IMG/VR virus record: IMGVR_UViG_3300030102_004551
Coordinates: 11,784-36,522 of that record
Length of the DNA stretch: 24,739 nucleotides
Origin: a virus
Direction: 5' to 3' (one strand)
Shown: positions 24,203 to 24,739 of the stretch, piece after piece
Layout of the letters: every line of letters starts with the position of its first letter
Position numbering within the stretch: position 1 is the stretch's first letter
The notes under the pieces: model-generated
What the model was told of the DNA's origin: nothing
Seen by the model: the letters and a program-made list of their open reading frames with translations, nothing else
Databases searched by the model: none
Translations under genes and position numbers: made by a program

Positions 24203-24739
24203 TCACCCGATGTATATCCATTTATTCGCAGCAACTGAGATGTATGTCCTTGCAGTCTCATCATCCATAGCAGCATGAGCGGTCCATCCTGTTTGTATCG
24301 AGTTCGATGTTCCCAAGGACGGAGTTGCTGAACCACCTGTGTTGTTGATGACGACGAACTGCTGGCCTGACTGTGCTGTTGCGGGGAGTGTCAGTGTCCC
24401 GCCTGTCCAATAGATCGTCTTACCTGAGTCAGCATCCCCTAGAACTTGATTAGATGAGACTGTCTTTATCATCGTCTTCCTCGCTTGAGTCTCACCTGAT
24501 GGGTATATCCTCATGCTCTCTGTGGCATTCGCATATCCAGCAATAGTTCCTGTCTTGAATATCATTCCGGCCTGAACACCGCTTGAAGCAACCGAGTTGG
24601 AGAGAATCAAAGCGTTGTTGTCAGTGTTTGCACCTGAGAAACTGCCGATTGCTGAGTGCTGTGTTCCACCATCTTGTGCAAAGATAATGAATGGTTGGTC
24701 TGTCTCATCGCCATTGTCCGTGTCTGCCTCAAGGAGAAG
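24203..24739 (-). CDS. Fibre-like structural protein, C-terminal part only (partial)
   Basis: The frame is open from the right edge of the window to the TGA at 24203-24205; 178 residues are visible and the N-terminus is outside. Conspicuous parts are DQPFIIFAQDGGTQHSAIGS, YANATESMRIYPSGETQARK, and the end GGTLTLPATAQSGQQFVVIN followed by NTGGSATPSLGTSNS and RTYISVAANKWIYIG. The block of LPA-x-x-x-G-x-x-F-x-V-x-N-x-x-G followed by a closing W-x-Y-I-G is common at the C-terminus of phage tail fibres and spikes. The protein may be trimeric. It could also be a head fibre, because head genes may lie further right. An in-frame TTG at 24610 is not the real start, since coding-like sequence continues upstream. 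Confidence 0.75.
   Translation of the reverse strand, partial: LLLEADTDNGDETDQPFIIFAQDGGTQHSAIGSFSGANTDNNALILSNSVASSGVQAGMIFKTGTIAGYANATESMRIYPSGETQARKTMIKTVSSNQVLGDADSGKTIYWTGGTLTLPATAQSGQQFVVINNTGGSATPSLGTSNSIQTGWTAHAAMDDETARTYISVAANKWIYIG

Noticed and set aside
24203-24610. 135-aa protein starting at the TTG at 24610
   Set aside because: The same frame continues with fibre-like sequence to the window edge, so the true start lies outside.
1-24739. CRISPR arrays, tRNA genes, insertion sequences, integrase or attachment sites
   Set aside because: I looked for regular spaced repeats, tRNA-like cloverleaf segments and transposase or integrase motifs and saw none; nearly all the sequence is occupied by the genes listed, with no gap above about 70 bases.

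Overview
The window is part of the genome of a tailed double-stranded DNA virus (Caudoviricetes-type morphogenesis genes), complete or as a prophage or metagenomic contig; no host gene is visible. A tail cluster fills positions 1842-24739 on the minus strand. A run of tiny, mostly basic genes fills positions 1-1840 on the plus strand. The two blocks converge with one base between them. Two of the small proteins carry sequence types I associate with marine virus genomes (DUF5872-like and DUF6321-like, assigned from memory). Arginine codons in the plus-strand block are mostly AGA/AGG, Shine-Dalgarno sites are of the GGAGGTGA/GGTGA kind, and no peptidoglycan-cutting domain is recognisable in any tail protein. 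Together these fit a marine virus, possibly of an archaeal host such as Marine Group II, but the host is an inference and is not proven here.

Minus-strand block, in transcription order (right to left): the C-terminal end of a fibre-like protein running off the window; an Ig-like beta protein; a 101-aa hypothetical; a coiled-coil protein; a very large 717-aa tail tube protein; a small protein with a SAP-like motif; a tail assembly chaperone with a textbook -1 frameshift site (G GGG GGA) leading to a G-T type fusion; a short tape measure protein (516 aa); a 407-aa tail-tip protein; two giant proteins (2074 and 2181 aa), the first with LamG-like lectin domains at both ends and the second ending in a baseplate-hub-like domain; a 266-aa protein carrying the N-terminal tag described below; a 113-aa baseplate or fibre-adaptor-like protein; and a 363-aa fibre or adhesin-like protein. 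From the tail tube to the last gene there is almost no intergenic space, and starts overlap stops (TGATG, TAATG), so the genes are probably translationally coupled.

Plus-strand block: a zinc-ribbon protein (5' end outside the window), a 65-aa basic protein, a 121-aa protein, a 206-aa two-domain basic protein, a 75-aa cysteine-containing protein, a stunted 8-codon ORF, and an 85-aa very basic protein.

The most interesting observation is that five of the plus-strand proteins and one protein inside the minus-strand tail operon begin with the same short segment, F-[DES]-x-A-W-x-[IVL]-[AVLI]-[KR], followed by completely unrelated sequence. Codons differ between copies, so the conservation is at the protein level. 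This looks like a modular N-terminal address tag, for example for virion packaging, prohead-protease processing or docking to one partner, comparable in logic to the capsid-targeting sequences of T4 internal proteins. A decayed copy (MTSFDKIN then stop) sits between two tagged genes.
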